This document shows positions 1 through 5,199 of a DNA stretch of 5,976 nucleotides, one piece after another. Both the position numbers and the translations under genes were made by a program. The DNA lies in contig CAJYOV010000446.1 of assembly GCA_913776405.1 (NCBI GenBank), positions 1 through 5,976 of the forward strand, given 5' to 3'. Source of the DNA: Pseudobdellovibrionaceae bacterium. GTDB lineage: Bacteria > Bdellovibrionota > Bdellovibrionia > Bdellovibrionales > JAMPXM01. The notes under the pieces are model-generated. The model ran no database searches. It saw only the letters and a list, made by a program, of their open reading frames with translations, and had not been told where the DNA came from. How positions within the stretch are numbered: the first letter of the stretch is position 1; every line of letters begins with the position of its first letter.

Positions 1-2
1 CC

Positions 3-185
3 CGCGGGGAACCGACGTCTCGTGGTGATGTTCCACAAGAAGATCCGAAACCAAATGAGCCCGCTCAGCGCGCACCTACCGATCCGGATATTGCGCGCCA
101 AGGTCACATCGAGGCCACAGCTGAAGATCAAGCGACGGTCGACGCCGCAAACGGCGAAAAGAACGTTAGCGTCGAAGGCCCTTAA
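3..185 (+). CDS. C-terminal tail of an unidentified acidic protein (5' end outside window)
   Basis: The frame that starts at base 3 is open from the window edge to a TAA at 183-185 and gives 60 residues. They are rich in Pro, Asp, Glu, Ala and Gln, with no hydrophobic segment and no Cys, so this looks like a disordered, soluble C-terminal tail. A second frame (base 1 to 189) is also open, but it is very basic and Arg/Lys-rich in the way out-of-frame readings of this genome are. The frame chosen has the same GAA/GCG/GTC codon style as rlmN and the kinase. A terminator-like hairpin follows 21 nt after the stop, which fits the end of a transcription unit. No family can be named from this tail, and the N-terminal part that would define its function is missing. 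Confidence 0.6.
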   Translation, partial: RGEPTSRGDVPQEDPKPNEPAQRAPTDPDIARQGHIEATAEDQATVDAANGEKNVSVEGP

Positions 186-206
186 TTAGCGCAAAGTTCT
201 AGGCCG

Positions 207-246
207 AGTGCCCCAGGTCGTAATAGTTAGATCTGGGGCGCTATTT
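207..246 (+). terminator. Probable intrinsic terminator of the upstream partial gene
   Basis: Bases 207-219 (AGTGCCCCAGGTC) pair with 230-242 (GATCTGGGGCGCT) over 13 positions, two of them G-U pairs, around a 10-nt loop. The core GCCCCAG/CTGGGGC is perfect. The 3' side continues only as ATTTCGCC, so the T-tract is short and termination may be partial. It lies 21 nt after the stop of the partial gene. Confidence 0.6.
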
Positions 247-304
247 CGCCTGCTCCTGAGCCAACTCTTCCCCGGCACCCGCACCCGAATTCCGCACATT
301 CGCC

Positions 305-313
305 TGGCATAAT
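305..313 (+). promoter_or_regulatory. Possible extended -10 promoter for rlmN
   Basis: TGGCATAAT at 305-313 matches an extended -10 (TG, one base, then CATAAT, five of six to TATAAT). No good -35 hexamer is seen at 16-18 bp upstream, as often happens with extended -10 promoters. Transcription would start near 320 and leave a leader of about 175 nt before the preferred rlmN start. This is a motif match only. Confidence 0.3.
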
Positions 314-345
314 TCACAATCTCCTAAGCACGCGGCATTTTAAAG

Positions 346-363
346 TTTCGGTCGGGCCCGAAA
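346..363 (+). repeat. Inverted repeat in the rlmN leader
   Basis: TTTCGG at 346-351 pairs with CCGAAA at 358-363 around a 6-nt loop. The inner bases 352-361 (TCGGGCCCGA) are themselves a perfect 10-bp palindrome. No T-tract follows, so it is not a terminator. The 186-496 stretch also holds the terminator at 207-246 and the candidate promoter at 305-313. I see no credible gene there. Confidence 0.45.
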
Positions 364-496
364 TCGTGCTAACTCCTTGCTTCCAAAAAACTATTTAAAG
401 ACCTGGCGCGTGCAGATGACTGGTGGGCTTGAGACTCCGAATCAACGGGGTAATCAGGCAACGAGGCGGGCGGCAAAAGGCGGGAGCAAGACCACG

Positions 497-1765
497 ATGT
501 CTTCATTCGACGATCTCAATTCTTCATCTTCTGTTTCAACGTTAAACAACACGACCGAAATCACGAACGCCGATCTCGCGATCGCGGCGACGGCAGGCGC
601 AACAGTTAATCTCTCTTCGCCAGAACGCGCGAAAGAGTTCAACGAAGCGGTCGAAGCGACTCCTCACGTTGCTGAACTCACGCCGACGACTGACGCGCCC
701 AAAAAGACTCACAACTTCTACGACTACTCACTCACGGAACTAGGCGAACTCCTCAAAGGCATAGGGAAAGAAAAATTCCGCGGCCAACAGGTCTTCAAAT
801 GGGTTTATGAAAAGCGCGTCGAAAACTACGACGAGATGACGAACGTCTCGAAAACGTTCCGCGCAGAGCTGCCTGAAATTTTCCACTTCCAACTTCCTCG
901 CACGGTCGCGGAGTTGAAATCGAAAGACGGCACGCGCAAGTGGCTCTTCGATATCGGCGACGGTATGACGATCGAAACGGTTCTTATTCCGAACAAAGAT
1001 CGTCTCACACTTTGCGTTTCGTCTGAGGTTGGTTGCAACATCGCGTGCCGCTTCTGTTTCACTGGCAAACAGAAAATGAAACGTCGCCTGACGGCAGGTC
1101 AGATCGTTGGCCAATTTCTGCATGCGCAAGACTCGCTCGCGAAAGACGGGCTTCGTGTGACAAATATTGTATTCATGGGCATGGGCGAACCGCTCGATAA
1201 CCCAGACGAGGTTTTCAAGGCGATCGAGATTCTCCACGATCCGAATGGCATCAATCTCTCGCGTCGTAAGATCACGGTCTCAACGAGCGGCCTCGTTCCA
1301 CAGATGCACAAAATCGCGAAAGCAAAAGTGCGCTTAGCGGTGAGCCTGAACGCGCCGAACAATGAAATCCGCAGTTTCGTGATGCCGATCAACAAGAAGT
1401 GGAATGTCTTCCAACTTCTCGACGAATGCCGCGCTTATTATGAGGCGACGGGCGACCGGATCACATTCGAGTATGTTTTGTTAAAGGGTGTGACCGACAA
1501 GCTTGAGCAGGCGAAAGAACTTTGGGATCTCGTTCGCGACATCCCGTGCAAGATCAATTTGATCCCGTTCAACGAACACCCAGGCTCTGGCTTCGAACGC
1601 CCTGAAGTGTCGCAAGTAAAGGCCTTCCAAGCCGAACTCATGCGCCTCGGTGCGCATGTTCTCGTACGTAAGACCATGGGTCGCGACATCTTCGCAGCGT
1701 GTGGTCAATTGACGTCGAAGTACGAAGGCCGCCCAGAGAAGATGGATGTAGCGCCCGGCCTCTAA
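497..1765 (+). CDS. rlmN: RlmN, dual-specificity 23S rRNA A2503 / tRNA A37 C2-methyltransferase
   Basis: This is a radical-SAM enzyme that methylates C2 of adenosine 2503 in 23S rRNA and, in studied homologues, A37 of some tRNAs, tuning ribosomal proofreading. The 422-aa product has the family core from about residue 72 (HNFYDYS) to the end, close to the usual 350 aa. The 4Fe-4S ligands are C180, C184 and C187 (CNIACRFC). The methyl-carrying Cys is C173 (LCVSS, equivalent to E. coli C118), the second catalytic Cys is C402 (AACGQL, equivalent to C355), and GMGEPL at 228-233 belongs to the SAM site. Residues 1-70 are an unusual Ser/Thr/Asn/Ala-rich extension. ATG 497 was chosen because GGGAG lies 10 nt upstream. 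An upstream ATG at 416 and a TTG at 377 are in frame but lack a good SD and would add a basic, non-conserved stretch. The gene stands alone between its own leader and a strong terminator. Confidence 0.95.
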   Translation: MSSFDDLNSSSSVSTLNNTTEITNADLAIAATAGATVNLSSPERAKEFNEAVEATPHVAELTPTTDAPKKTHNFYDYSLTELGELLKGIGKEKFRGQQVFKWVYEKRVENYDEMTNVSKTFRAELPEIFHFQLPRTVAELKSKDGTRKWLFDIGDGMTIETVLIPNKDRLTLCVSSEVGCNIACRFCFTGKQKMKRRLTAGQIVGQFLHAQDSLAKDGLRVTNIVFMGMGEPLDNPDEVFKAIEILHDPNGINLSRRKITVSTSGLVPQMHKIAKAKVRLAVSLNAPNNEIRSFVMPINKKWNVFQLLDECRAYYEATGDRITFEYVLLKGVTDKLEQAKELWDLVRDIPCKINLIPFNEHPGSGFERPEVSQVKAFQAELMRLGAHVLVRKTMGRDIFAACGQLTSKYEGRPEKMDVAPGL

Positions 1766-1794
1766 ACCGAACACTTCAAAGTCCGAGGCATTCG

Positions 1795-1832
1795 AAAAGA
1801 AAAAGGCGGCCCACGAGCCGCCTTTTTTCTTT
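1795..1832. terminator. Bidirectional intrinsic terminator between rlmN and the convergent exported-protein gene
   Basis: AAAAGGCGGC (1801-1810) pairs perfectly with GCCGCCTTTT (1817-1826) around the 6-nt loop CCACGA, and A1800-T1827 extends the stem. On the plus strand it runs into a T-rich tract to 1832. On the minus strand the A-rich flank 1795-1804 supplies the U-tract. It lies 35 nt after the rlmN stop and 10 nt past the end of the minus-strand gene, so it can serve both converging units. Confidence 0.92.
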
Positions 1833-1842
1833 GGGCCGAAAC

Positions 1843-2328
1843 TTAGAAGCCGTTCTGATTCAACATTTTCACAACGCGAACTGTCCGCGTGCGAAGAGCT
1901 TCTGTGCGAAGTGTTGCTGACGAGTACTGAGCGACGACGTCCATGCAAGTGCGCTTGCTGTGATCAGCAACCTTGATGTCGACTTTCAATCCGTCAAACG
2001 GCGTCTCGTCTTTTGAGCCGATGTAATAAACAGAACCGCACTGTGTGCGCGTCTCAACGACAGGAACTGTGTACTCTTCAACGAGCTGCGCGGCCATTTT
2101 GCAAGTGATCGTGCCTGGCTTTTTCGGCGTGAGCTGACCGCAGCGGTCGTCGAAAAGCTGAACGCGCATTTCGTTCGTAATGTGGCTTACGGCAACACGA
2201 GCAACGAGACCCGTGACTTTGCCTTGTTCAACGACCTTTGGAAGCGTGAGCGTGAAACCAGGCTTAAGCGACGTGGCTTGCGCGCTAATAGAAACGAAGA
2301 AAGCGAGTGCGAATAGAAGTGATTTCAT
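1843..2328 (-). CDS. Exported protein of unknown function with four cysteines
   Basis: The 161-aa product starts with a clear Sec signal peptide: Lys at 2, a hydrophobic core at about 4-14, then SAQA with probable cleavage after A18. The mature part of about 143 residues has no membrane segment and carries four Cys (63, 76, 97, 128), an even number that would suit two disulfides in the periplasm. The first half has alternating hydrophobic residues that suggest beta strands. The last 25 residues are Arg/Val-rich and end in NQNGF. I recognise no family. The ATG at 2328 was chosen because it begins the signal peptide; the longer reading adds 14 residues that would spoil it. The SD is weak, a GGAC about 9 nt upstream. 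A GC-rich hairpin (2346-2375) sits 17 nt before the start. The gene converges on rlmN and shares its terminator. Confidence 0.85.
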   Translation of the reverse strand: MKSLLFALAFFVSISAQATSLKPGFTLTLPKVVEQGKVTGLVARVAVSHITNEMRVQLFDDRCGQLTPKKPGTITCKMAAQLVEEYTVPVVETRTQCGSVYYIGSKDETPFDGLKVDIKVADHSKRTCMDVVAQYSSATLRTEALRTRTVRVVKMLNQNGF

Positions 2329-2345
2329 CTGGAAGTCCGTTCGAG

Positions 2346-2375
2346 AGGGGGTTGGTGTTGCGAACGCCACCCCCT
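2346..2375 (-). repeat. GC-rich inverted repeat in the leader of the exported-protein gene
   Basis: AGGGGGT (2346-2352) pairs with ACCCCCT (2369-2375). After a one-base bulge at 2353, GGTG (2354-2357) pairs with CGCC (2365-2368), with one G-U pair, leaving a 7-nt loop. No T-tract follows on either strand, so it is not a typical terminator. It lies 17 nt upstream of the ATG at 2328 and could be a leader structure or a protein-binding dyad. Confidence 0.6.
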
Positions 2376-2626
2376 AGAGCAACGACTGTGCCCAGCGATC
2401 CAGCTGGCAACGGGATCTCAATCGCAGACCAGATCGCTATTACCGTGCAAAGAAGCTTAAGAGGGCCACATCATGCCGGTGCGACTCGACACTGGCTCCA
2501 AGGTGGAACTGGTGCCAGAGGCCTAAGTGGTGCCACCACAGCGGCGCACAGAGCCTTCAGCGATGCGCGATTGGCAGGTCTCATCGGAGATTCTGAAACT
2601 CCTCGTCTCCGAGACTGATTCGAGAA
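2376..2626. other. Intergenic stretch without a credible gene
   Basis: This stretch lies between two minus-strand units. The open frames are short, lack the codon style of the neighbours and read as Arg/Thr/Gly-rich nonsense. The best small candidate is a 17-codon plus-strand frame (2473-2526) with AGAGG 9 nt before its ATG, which I do not call as a gene. TGGTGCCA occurs twice, about 20 nt apart, around 2514-2536. CGAGA recurs at 2610, 2621 and 2631, roughly one helical turn apart. A 7-bp hairpin sits at 2584-2612. Confidence 0.5.
2584..2612 (-). terminator. Weak hairpin downstream of the membrane-protein operon
   Basis: TCGGAGA (2584-2590) pairs with TCTCCGA (2606-2612) around a 15-nt loop. 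The hairpin starts 14 nt past the stop of the second membrane gene on the minus strand. No U-tract follows, so if it ends transcription it does so poorly or with Rho. Transcripts may run on towards 2328. Confidence 0.25.
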
Positions 2627-2974
2627 TTAGCGAGACCAAACGGCATAAGTCAGCATGGGTGCCAGCTGCCACGAAATCAGATTTGCAACCAGGCTCGCAA
2701 GTAAGGCCTTCGAGAACTTCGCGCGCAGAAGGAAGCAGAGAAGAAGGCCTTCGACAACAACCGCGAATGTTTCAGCGATTACGATGTTGGCGAGGTAAGG
2801 AAGCTTTAGATTCATAATGAAGAAGAAGACGATCGGGTGTGTCAGGCCGTTTAGCGCCGTCACAAAAAGTGCTCGGTCCAACCACGACCACGTCGGTCGG
2901 AGTCGCGCGAGCAGCGGGAAGTAGATACACCATTCAAGAATGTTCGATTGCAAGAACGTGTAGAGATACATCAT
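2627..2974 (-). CDS. Small four-helix membrane protein with an NxxTHP motif, second gene of the pair
   Basis: The 115-aa product is almost wholly hydrophobic, with four likely membrane helices at about 4-24, 35-55, 61-83 and 88-110. Polar residues sit inside them: N42-x-x-T45-H46-P47 in helix 2, E68 and E75 seven residues apart in helix 3, and N98 in helix 4. Buried His/Glu/Asn like these usually mean a functional site such as ion or proton transfer, or helix packing, but I cannot name the family. The ATG at 2974-2972 overlaps the TGA of the preceding gene as ATGA, which indicates translational coupling. A second ATG follows at once (Met-Met), and either could be used. A longer frame reaching 3067 overlaps the preceding gene and adds only an Arg/Ser-rich piece, so it was rejected. 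The partner gene immediately upstream is also a small membrane protein, so the two products probably work together in the inner membrane. Confidence 0.82.
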   Translation of the reverse strand: MMYLYTFLQSNILEWCIYFPLLARLRPTWSWLDRALFVTALNGLTHPIVFFFIMNLKLPYLANIVIAETFAVVVEGLLLCFLLRAKFSKALLASLVANLISWQLAPMLTYAVWSR

Positions 2975-3282
2975 TGCGAGCCACCCGCGTTCGCCGTGCG
3001 ACGAAGAAAGAGAACGCCTGCGAAAGCCGCAATGAGATAGAGGCCCGTAACGGCGGCCCACTGCCAAGCCTCGAACTGGATCTGGCCTGAGGAGACGTCG
3101 ACATAAAAGCTGCGAAGCGCAGAACTGTCGGCTGTGAAATTCTTGAGGATCCCGATCGGTGTGAGGAAGAGCACGGTGTCCCAGTTGGCGTCTTTGAATT
3201 CGGGAATCGAAAATTTTGAGACGAACGAGATGACTGAGATCAAGGCTATCTGGGCAGCGAAGAGAAAACGTGTTGACGTCAT
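2971..3282 (-). CDS. Small membrane protein with two helices flanking a periplasmic segment, first gene of the pair
   Basis: The 103-aa product has an N-terminal hydrophobic helix at about 6-22 after MTSTR, a soluble middle of about 50 residues with no Cys, and a second helix at about 74-93 followed by RR. By the positive-inside rule both ends are cytoplasmic and the middle is periplasmic. The family is not recognised. The stop TGA overlaps the ATG of the next membrane gene (ATGA), so the two are a coupled operon. The ATG at 3282 is the only Met that keeps the whole first helix; a TTG six nt upstream is in frame but less likely. The only SD-like element, TAGG with AGG 10 nt before the ATG, lies in the 3' arm of a terminator-like hairpin ending 5 nt before the ATG. 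Expression may therefore depend on read-through or on opening that stem. Confidence 0.8.
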   Translation of the reverse strand: MTSTRFLFAAQIALISVISFVSKFSIPEFKDANWDTVLFLTPIGILKNFTADSSALRSFYVDVSSGQIQFEAWQWAAVTGLYLIAAFAGVLFLRRTANAGGSQ

Positions 3283-3283
3283 A

Positions 3284-3314
3284 AACAAAGAGCCTAGCGG
3301 TCAGCTAGGCTCTT
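3284..3314 (-). terminator. Terminator- or attenuator-like hairpin abutting the membrane operon start
   Basis: Read on the minus strand, AAGAGCCTAGC pairs perfectly with GCTAGGCTCTT (positions 3314-3304 and 3298-3288) around the 5-nt loop TGACC, then runs into TGTTT. That is an 11-bp stem with a T-rich tail, as in an intrinsic terminator for the exported-protein gene that ends at 3403. Its 3' base is only 5 nt before the ATG at 3282, and its 3' arm contains the TAGG that would serve as SD for that start. Confidence 0.8.
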
Positions 3315-3402
3315 CACAAAGTTTATTTCGTATGGAGCTCGGATAAACGGGCCAAGACGTTGTTCAATGTCGCTGGTTTTCTCTTATGACAGGCGAAGCA
3401 AC

Positions 3403-3900
3403 TCAGTTCGAACACTTTGGTGCGAAAGTTTGCATGTCGCCAAAGTAATCTGCAACCGACTCGTCGCTTGACGAGCCCATGATCGTGATCGAGCACTCTG
3501 ATTCTTTGGATTTTACGATCATCATCTTGCTGTTATCTTTCGGATCTGCTTTCAAAACGCCGTCGGCGCAAGAAATTGAAATGGTCTTGCCTTTGACTCC
3601 TTGAGACTCGGTCGAGTAGATGCCCAATTCCTTGAATGTCTCGTCATAGGCTTTTTTAAGCTCTGGCTGCATCGCTGTCACAACGGACACGGTCGAAGGA
3701 AGAATTTGCTGAAGTTTCTTAGCCTCTCCGCCCTTCAGAGTAATTCGGAAATTGGGGTTTGAAATGCGTTTTACTTCTTTGCCTTGGTCGTTGTACTCGC
3801 GCATTTTGATTTCGCTGACTTTGATTGCGGCGATACCGCCGTCGTTTGCGAAAGCTGGGGCTGCGATCATAAGGGCGACAAAAGCGAGTGCGAACTTCAT
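3403..3900 (-). CDS. Exported protein of unknown function
   Basis: The 165-aa product opens with a textbook signal peptide: Lys at 2, a hydrophobic core at 4-13, then PAFA with cleavage after A18. The mature protein is Lys/Ser/Glu-rich with no membrane segment and three Cys (111, 136, 163). The 111/136 pair could form a disulfide, with C163 near the C-terminal CSN. SISCADG and the later SECSITI look like short beta strands. The middle (about 58-92) is probably helical. I recognise no family; a periplasmic location is inferred from the signal peptide only. The start is firm, because TAGGAG lies 6 nt before the ATG at 3900. The gene sits 120 bp upstream of the membrane pair on the same strand, but a strong terminator-like hairpin lies between them. 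On the other side it diverges from the sugar kinase across a 323-bp spacer. Confidence 0.88.
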   Translation of the reverse strand: MKFALAFVALMIAAPAFANDGGIAAIKVSEIKMREYNDQGKEVKRISNPNFRITLKGGEAKKLQQILPSTVSVVTAMQPELKKAYDETFKELGIYSTESQGVKGKTISISCADGVLKADPKDNSKMMIVKSKESECSITIMGSSSDESVADYFGDMQTFAPKCSN

Positions 3901-3906
3901 AAGAAA

Positions 3907-3912
3907 CTCCTA
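3907..3912 (-). promoter_or_regulatory. Strong Shine-Dalgarno of the 165-aa exported protein
   Basis: TAGGAG on the minus strand, with a 6-nt spacer to the ATG at 3900-3898. It is the best SD in the window and fixes this start at the head of the signal peptide. Confidence 0.85.
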
Positions 3913-3922
3913 AATGGGTTTT

Positions 3923-3928
3923 GTTATA
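3923..3928 (-). promoter_or_regulatory. Possible -10 element for the 165-aa exported protein
   Basis: TATAAC on the minus strand matches the -10 consensus at five of six bases, 22 nt before the ATG. No convincing -35 hexamer is found at the usual distance. The same bases read TATAAG on the plus strand (3925-3930), so the direction is ambiguous. Confidence 0.3.
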
Positions 3929-4156
3929 AGATAGTCGGGGCGATGAAGTGCATGCTTCGGGCCATGAATTTTGCCGGCTACCTCGCCGGGGAAAGTTGCG
4001 AACGCGAGACGCGGCTCGCGATCCTAATCGAGGTGGCCGCCGACACTGTTTAAAGTTTGGACGCTCATGAAAAGAAGGGGAGGCGGACTTTGAGCGCTGC
4101 TTACGCGAAACTCGGCACCTTTTAGGGTCGAAAGCGTCGCGAGTTAGCAGTTTCTT
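3929..4156. other. Structured divergent spacer without a confident gene
   Basis: This is the bulk of the spacer between the divergent exported-protein and kinase genes. It holds two GC-rich hairpins in a row: CCGGC/GCCGG (3974-3978 with 3985-3989, 6-nt loop) and CGCGAG/CTCGCG (4003-4008 with 4015-4020, 6-nt loop). A longer-range pairing is AACTCG/CGAGTT (4109-4114 with 4140-4145). A 36-codon plus-strand frame starts at ATG 3943 and ends at 4053. It has no good SD, and it is not called as a gene. No tRNA, tmRNA or known riboswitch signature was recognised. The spacer could hold a small RNA or long leader, but nothing proves transcription. Confidence 0.4.
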
Positions 4157-4186
4157 GTGACAGGAGGCAGGCAGCTGGGCTATAGC
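4157..4186 (+). promoter_or_regulatory. Candidate promoter of the sugar kinase
   Basis: GTGACA (4157-4162, five of six to the -35 consensus) and TATAGC (4181-4186, four of six to -10) are separated by 18 bp. Transcription would start near 4193, leaving a leader of about 31 nt. The -10 lies within the perfect 10-bp palindrome GGCTATAGCC (4178-4187), which could act as an operator. Confidence 0.45.
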
Positions 4187-4208
4187 CACTACGGCCCAAA
4201 TCACTTTT

Positions 4209-4214
4209 AAAGGA
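4209..4214 (+). promoter_or_regulatory. Shine-Dalgarno of the sugar kinase
   Basis: AAAGGA lies 9 nt before the ATG at 4224. The spacing is slightly long but usable, and the start agrees with the N-terminal beta strand of the PfkB fold. Confidence 0.7.
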
Positions 4215-4223
4215 TCTCTGCAA

Positions 4224-5129
4224 ATGTCGAACATTCTCGTTGTTGGAAGCCTCGCGTATGACACTCTCACAACTCCGCAGGGTCACGTCGATCGGACATT
4301 GGGTGGCAGCGCCAACTACTTCTCGCTCGCGGCAAGCCTTTACTCACAAGTTCGAGTCGTAGGTGTCGTGGGTGAAGACTACGATCAAAAAGAAATCGAA
4401 ATGCTCACGAGCCGTAAAGTCGACGTGACGGGCCTTCAGCGCAAAGCGGGCAAGACATTCCATTGGACCGGCGAATACAAAAACGACATGTCTGAAGCGA
4501 TCACGCACGCAACCGATCTCAACGTCTTCGCCGACTTCAATCCTGAACTTCCTGAGTCGTATAAGGATTCGCAGTACGTTTTCCTCGCGAACATTGATCC
4601 GGTCTTGCAGCTTCGCGTTCTCGAACAGATCAAGTCGCCGAAACTCGTCGGCTCCGACACGATGAACTTCTGGATCAGCTCGAAACTTCCGGAGCTCAAA
4701 AAAGTTCTCGCGAAAGTTGACGTGCTTCTCATCAACGAAGGTGAAGCTGATTCGATTTCAAAAACCGGCAACGCGATCGCCGCAGCGAAAGAGATTTTGG
4801 CGATGGGTCCGAAAGCCGTTGTGATTAAGCGCGGCGAGTACGGCTTCGTGCTTTACACGAAAGAAGGGTATTTCATCCTTCCGGCGTTCCCGATCGCGAA
4901 CGTTGTGGATCCAACGGGCGCAGGCGATACGTTCGCGGGCGCCTTCTTCGGTTACCTCTCAAAACGAGACAAAGGCTACGATCTCGCGTCTTTGAAGCAA
5001 GCGTGTATTCAGGGTTGCTTGGCTGCAAGTTTCACGGTCGAGGCTTTCGGCGTTGAGCGCTTGAAGTCGCTTACATGGCCTGAAGTCGAGCAACGCCAAG
5101 CCCAGTACCACAACGTTACGACACTCTAG
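4224..5129 (+). CDS. PfkB/ribokinase-family sugar kinase, substrate unknown
   Basis: The 301-aa product is the normal length for the PfkB (ribokinase-like) family, cytoplasmic kinases that transfer phosphate from ATP to a sugar, nucleoside or related alcohol. The N-terminal strand ILVVGSLAYD and the substrate-side glycines LGGSANYFSLAA (about 27-38) match PfkB signature 1. The Mg/phosphate motif NEGE has N171 and E174. Signature 2, DPTGAGDTFAGAFFGYL, carries the GAGD anion hole with catalytic base D235. VVIKRGEYG before it is typical of the ATP-binding part. No key residue is missing. The stretch DTMNFWI resembles a sub-group of PfkB-like kinases I associate with delta-proteobacterial genomes, where the substrate is not assigned; this is recollection, not a search result. 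The start is fixed by the SD AAAGGA. The gene has its own candidate promoter and diverges from the exported-protein gene. The next plus-strand gene starts 99 nt later, and only a weak 5-bp hairpin (5129-5133 with 5140-5144) lies between them, so co-transcription is possible. Confidence 0.93.
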   Translation: MSNILVVGSLAYDTLTTPQGHVDRTLGGSANYFSLAASLYSQVRVVGVVGEDYDQKEIEMLTSRKVDVTGLQRKAGKTFHWTGEYKNDMSEAITHATDLNVFADFNPELPESYKDSQYVFLANIDPVLQLRVLEQIKSPKLVGSDTMNFWISSKLPELKKVLAKVDVLLINEGEADSISKTGNAIAAAKEILAMGPKAVVIKRGEYGFVLYTKEGYFILPAFPIANVVDPTGAGDTFAGAFFGYLSKRDKGYDLASLKQACIQGCLAASFTVEAFGVERLKSLTWPEVEQRQAQYHNVTTL

Positions 5130-5182
5130 GCGGGCTTAGCCGCCGCATCTTCTGGACCAAGGCCCTGATAGCGGGCCTCGGC

Positions 5183-5199
5183 CTCCAGGTAACTCCAGG
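5183..5199. repeat. Tandem CTCCAGG pair upstream of the last gene
   Basis: CTCCAGG occurs at 5183-5189 and again at 5193-5199, with starts 10 bp apart, one turn of the helix. The pair ends one base before the palindrome at 5201. It could be a tandem operator for a regulator, but two 7-bp copies can also arise by chance. Confidence 0.4.

Noticed and set aside
377..496. Upstream TTG (377) or ATG (416) start for rlmN
   Set aside because: Neither has a usable SD, and the added residues are basic and unlike the rest. ATG 497 has GGGAG 10 nt upstream and still leaves a long extension before the family core.
2307..2618. 103-codon plus-strand frame across the 2328 gene start and the following spacer
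   Set aside because: No SD at its start, composition typical of random reading, and its start overlaps the signal peptide of the well-supported minus-strand gene.
2376..2626. Possible cyclic-di-GMP riboswitch, prompted by GTGCAAAG near 2445
   Set aside because: The other conserved blocks of that class are missing, and the region does not lead into a coding start on the plus strand.
2975..3067. N-terminal extension of the four-helix membrane protein
   Set aside because: It would overlap the preceding membrane gene by nearly 100 nt and adds an Arg/Ser-rich, non-membrane piece. The ATGA overlap gives a natural start at 2974.
3719..4270. 183-codon minus-strand frame across the divergent spacer
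   Set aside because: Very rich in Arg, Ser and Pro, and it overlaps both the signal-peptide gene in another frame and the kinase start. This is the signature of a shadow frame.
5160..5178. AGGCCC/GGGCCT hairpin after the kinase as a terminator
   Set aside because: The stem is only 6 bp and no T-tract follows, so it is too weak to call.
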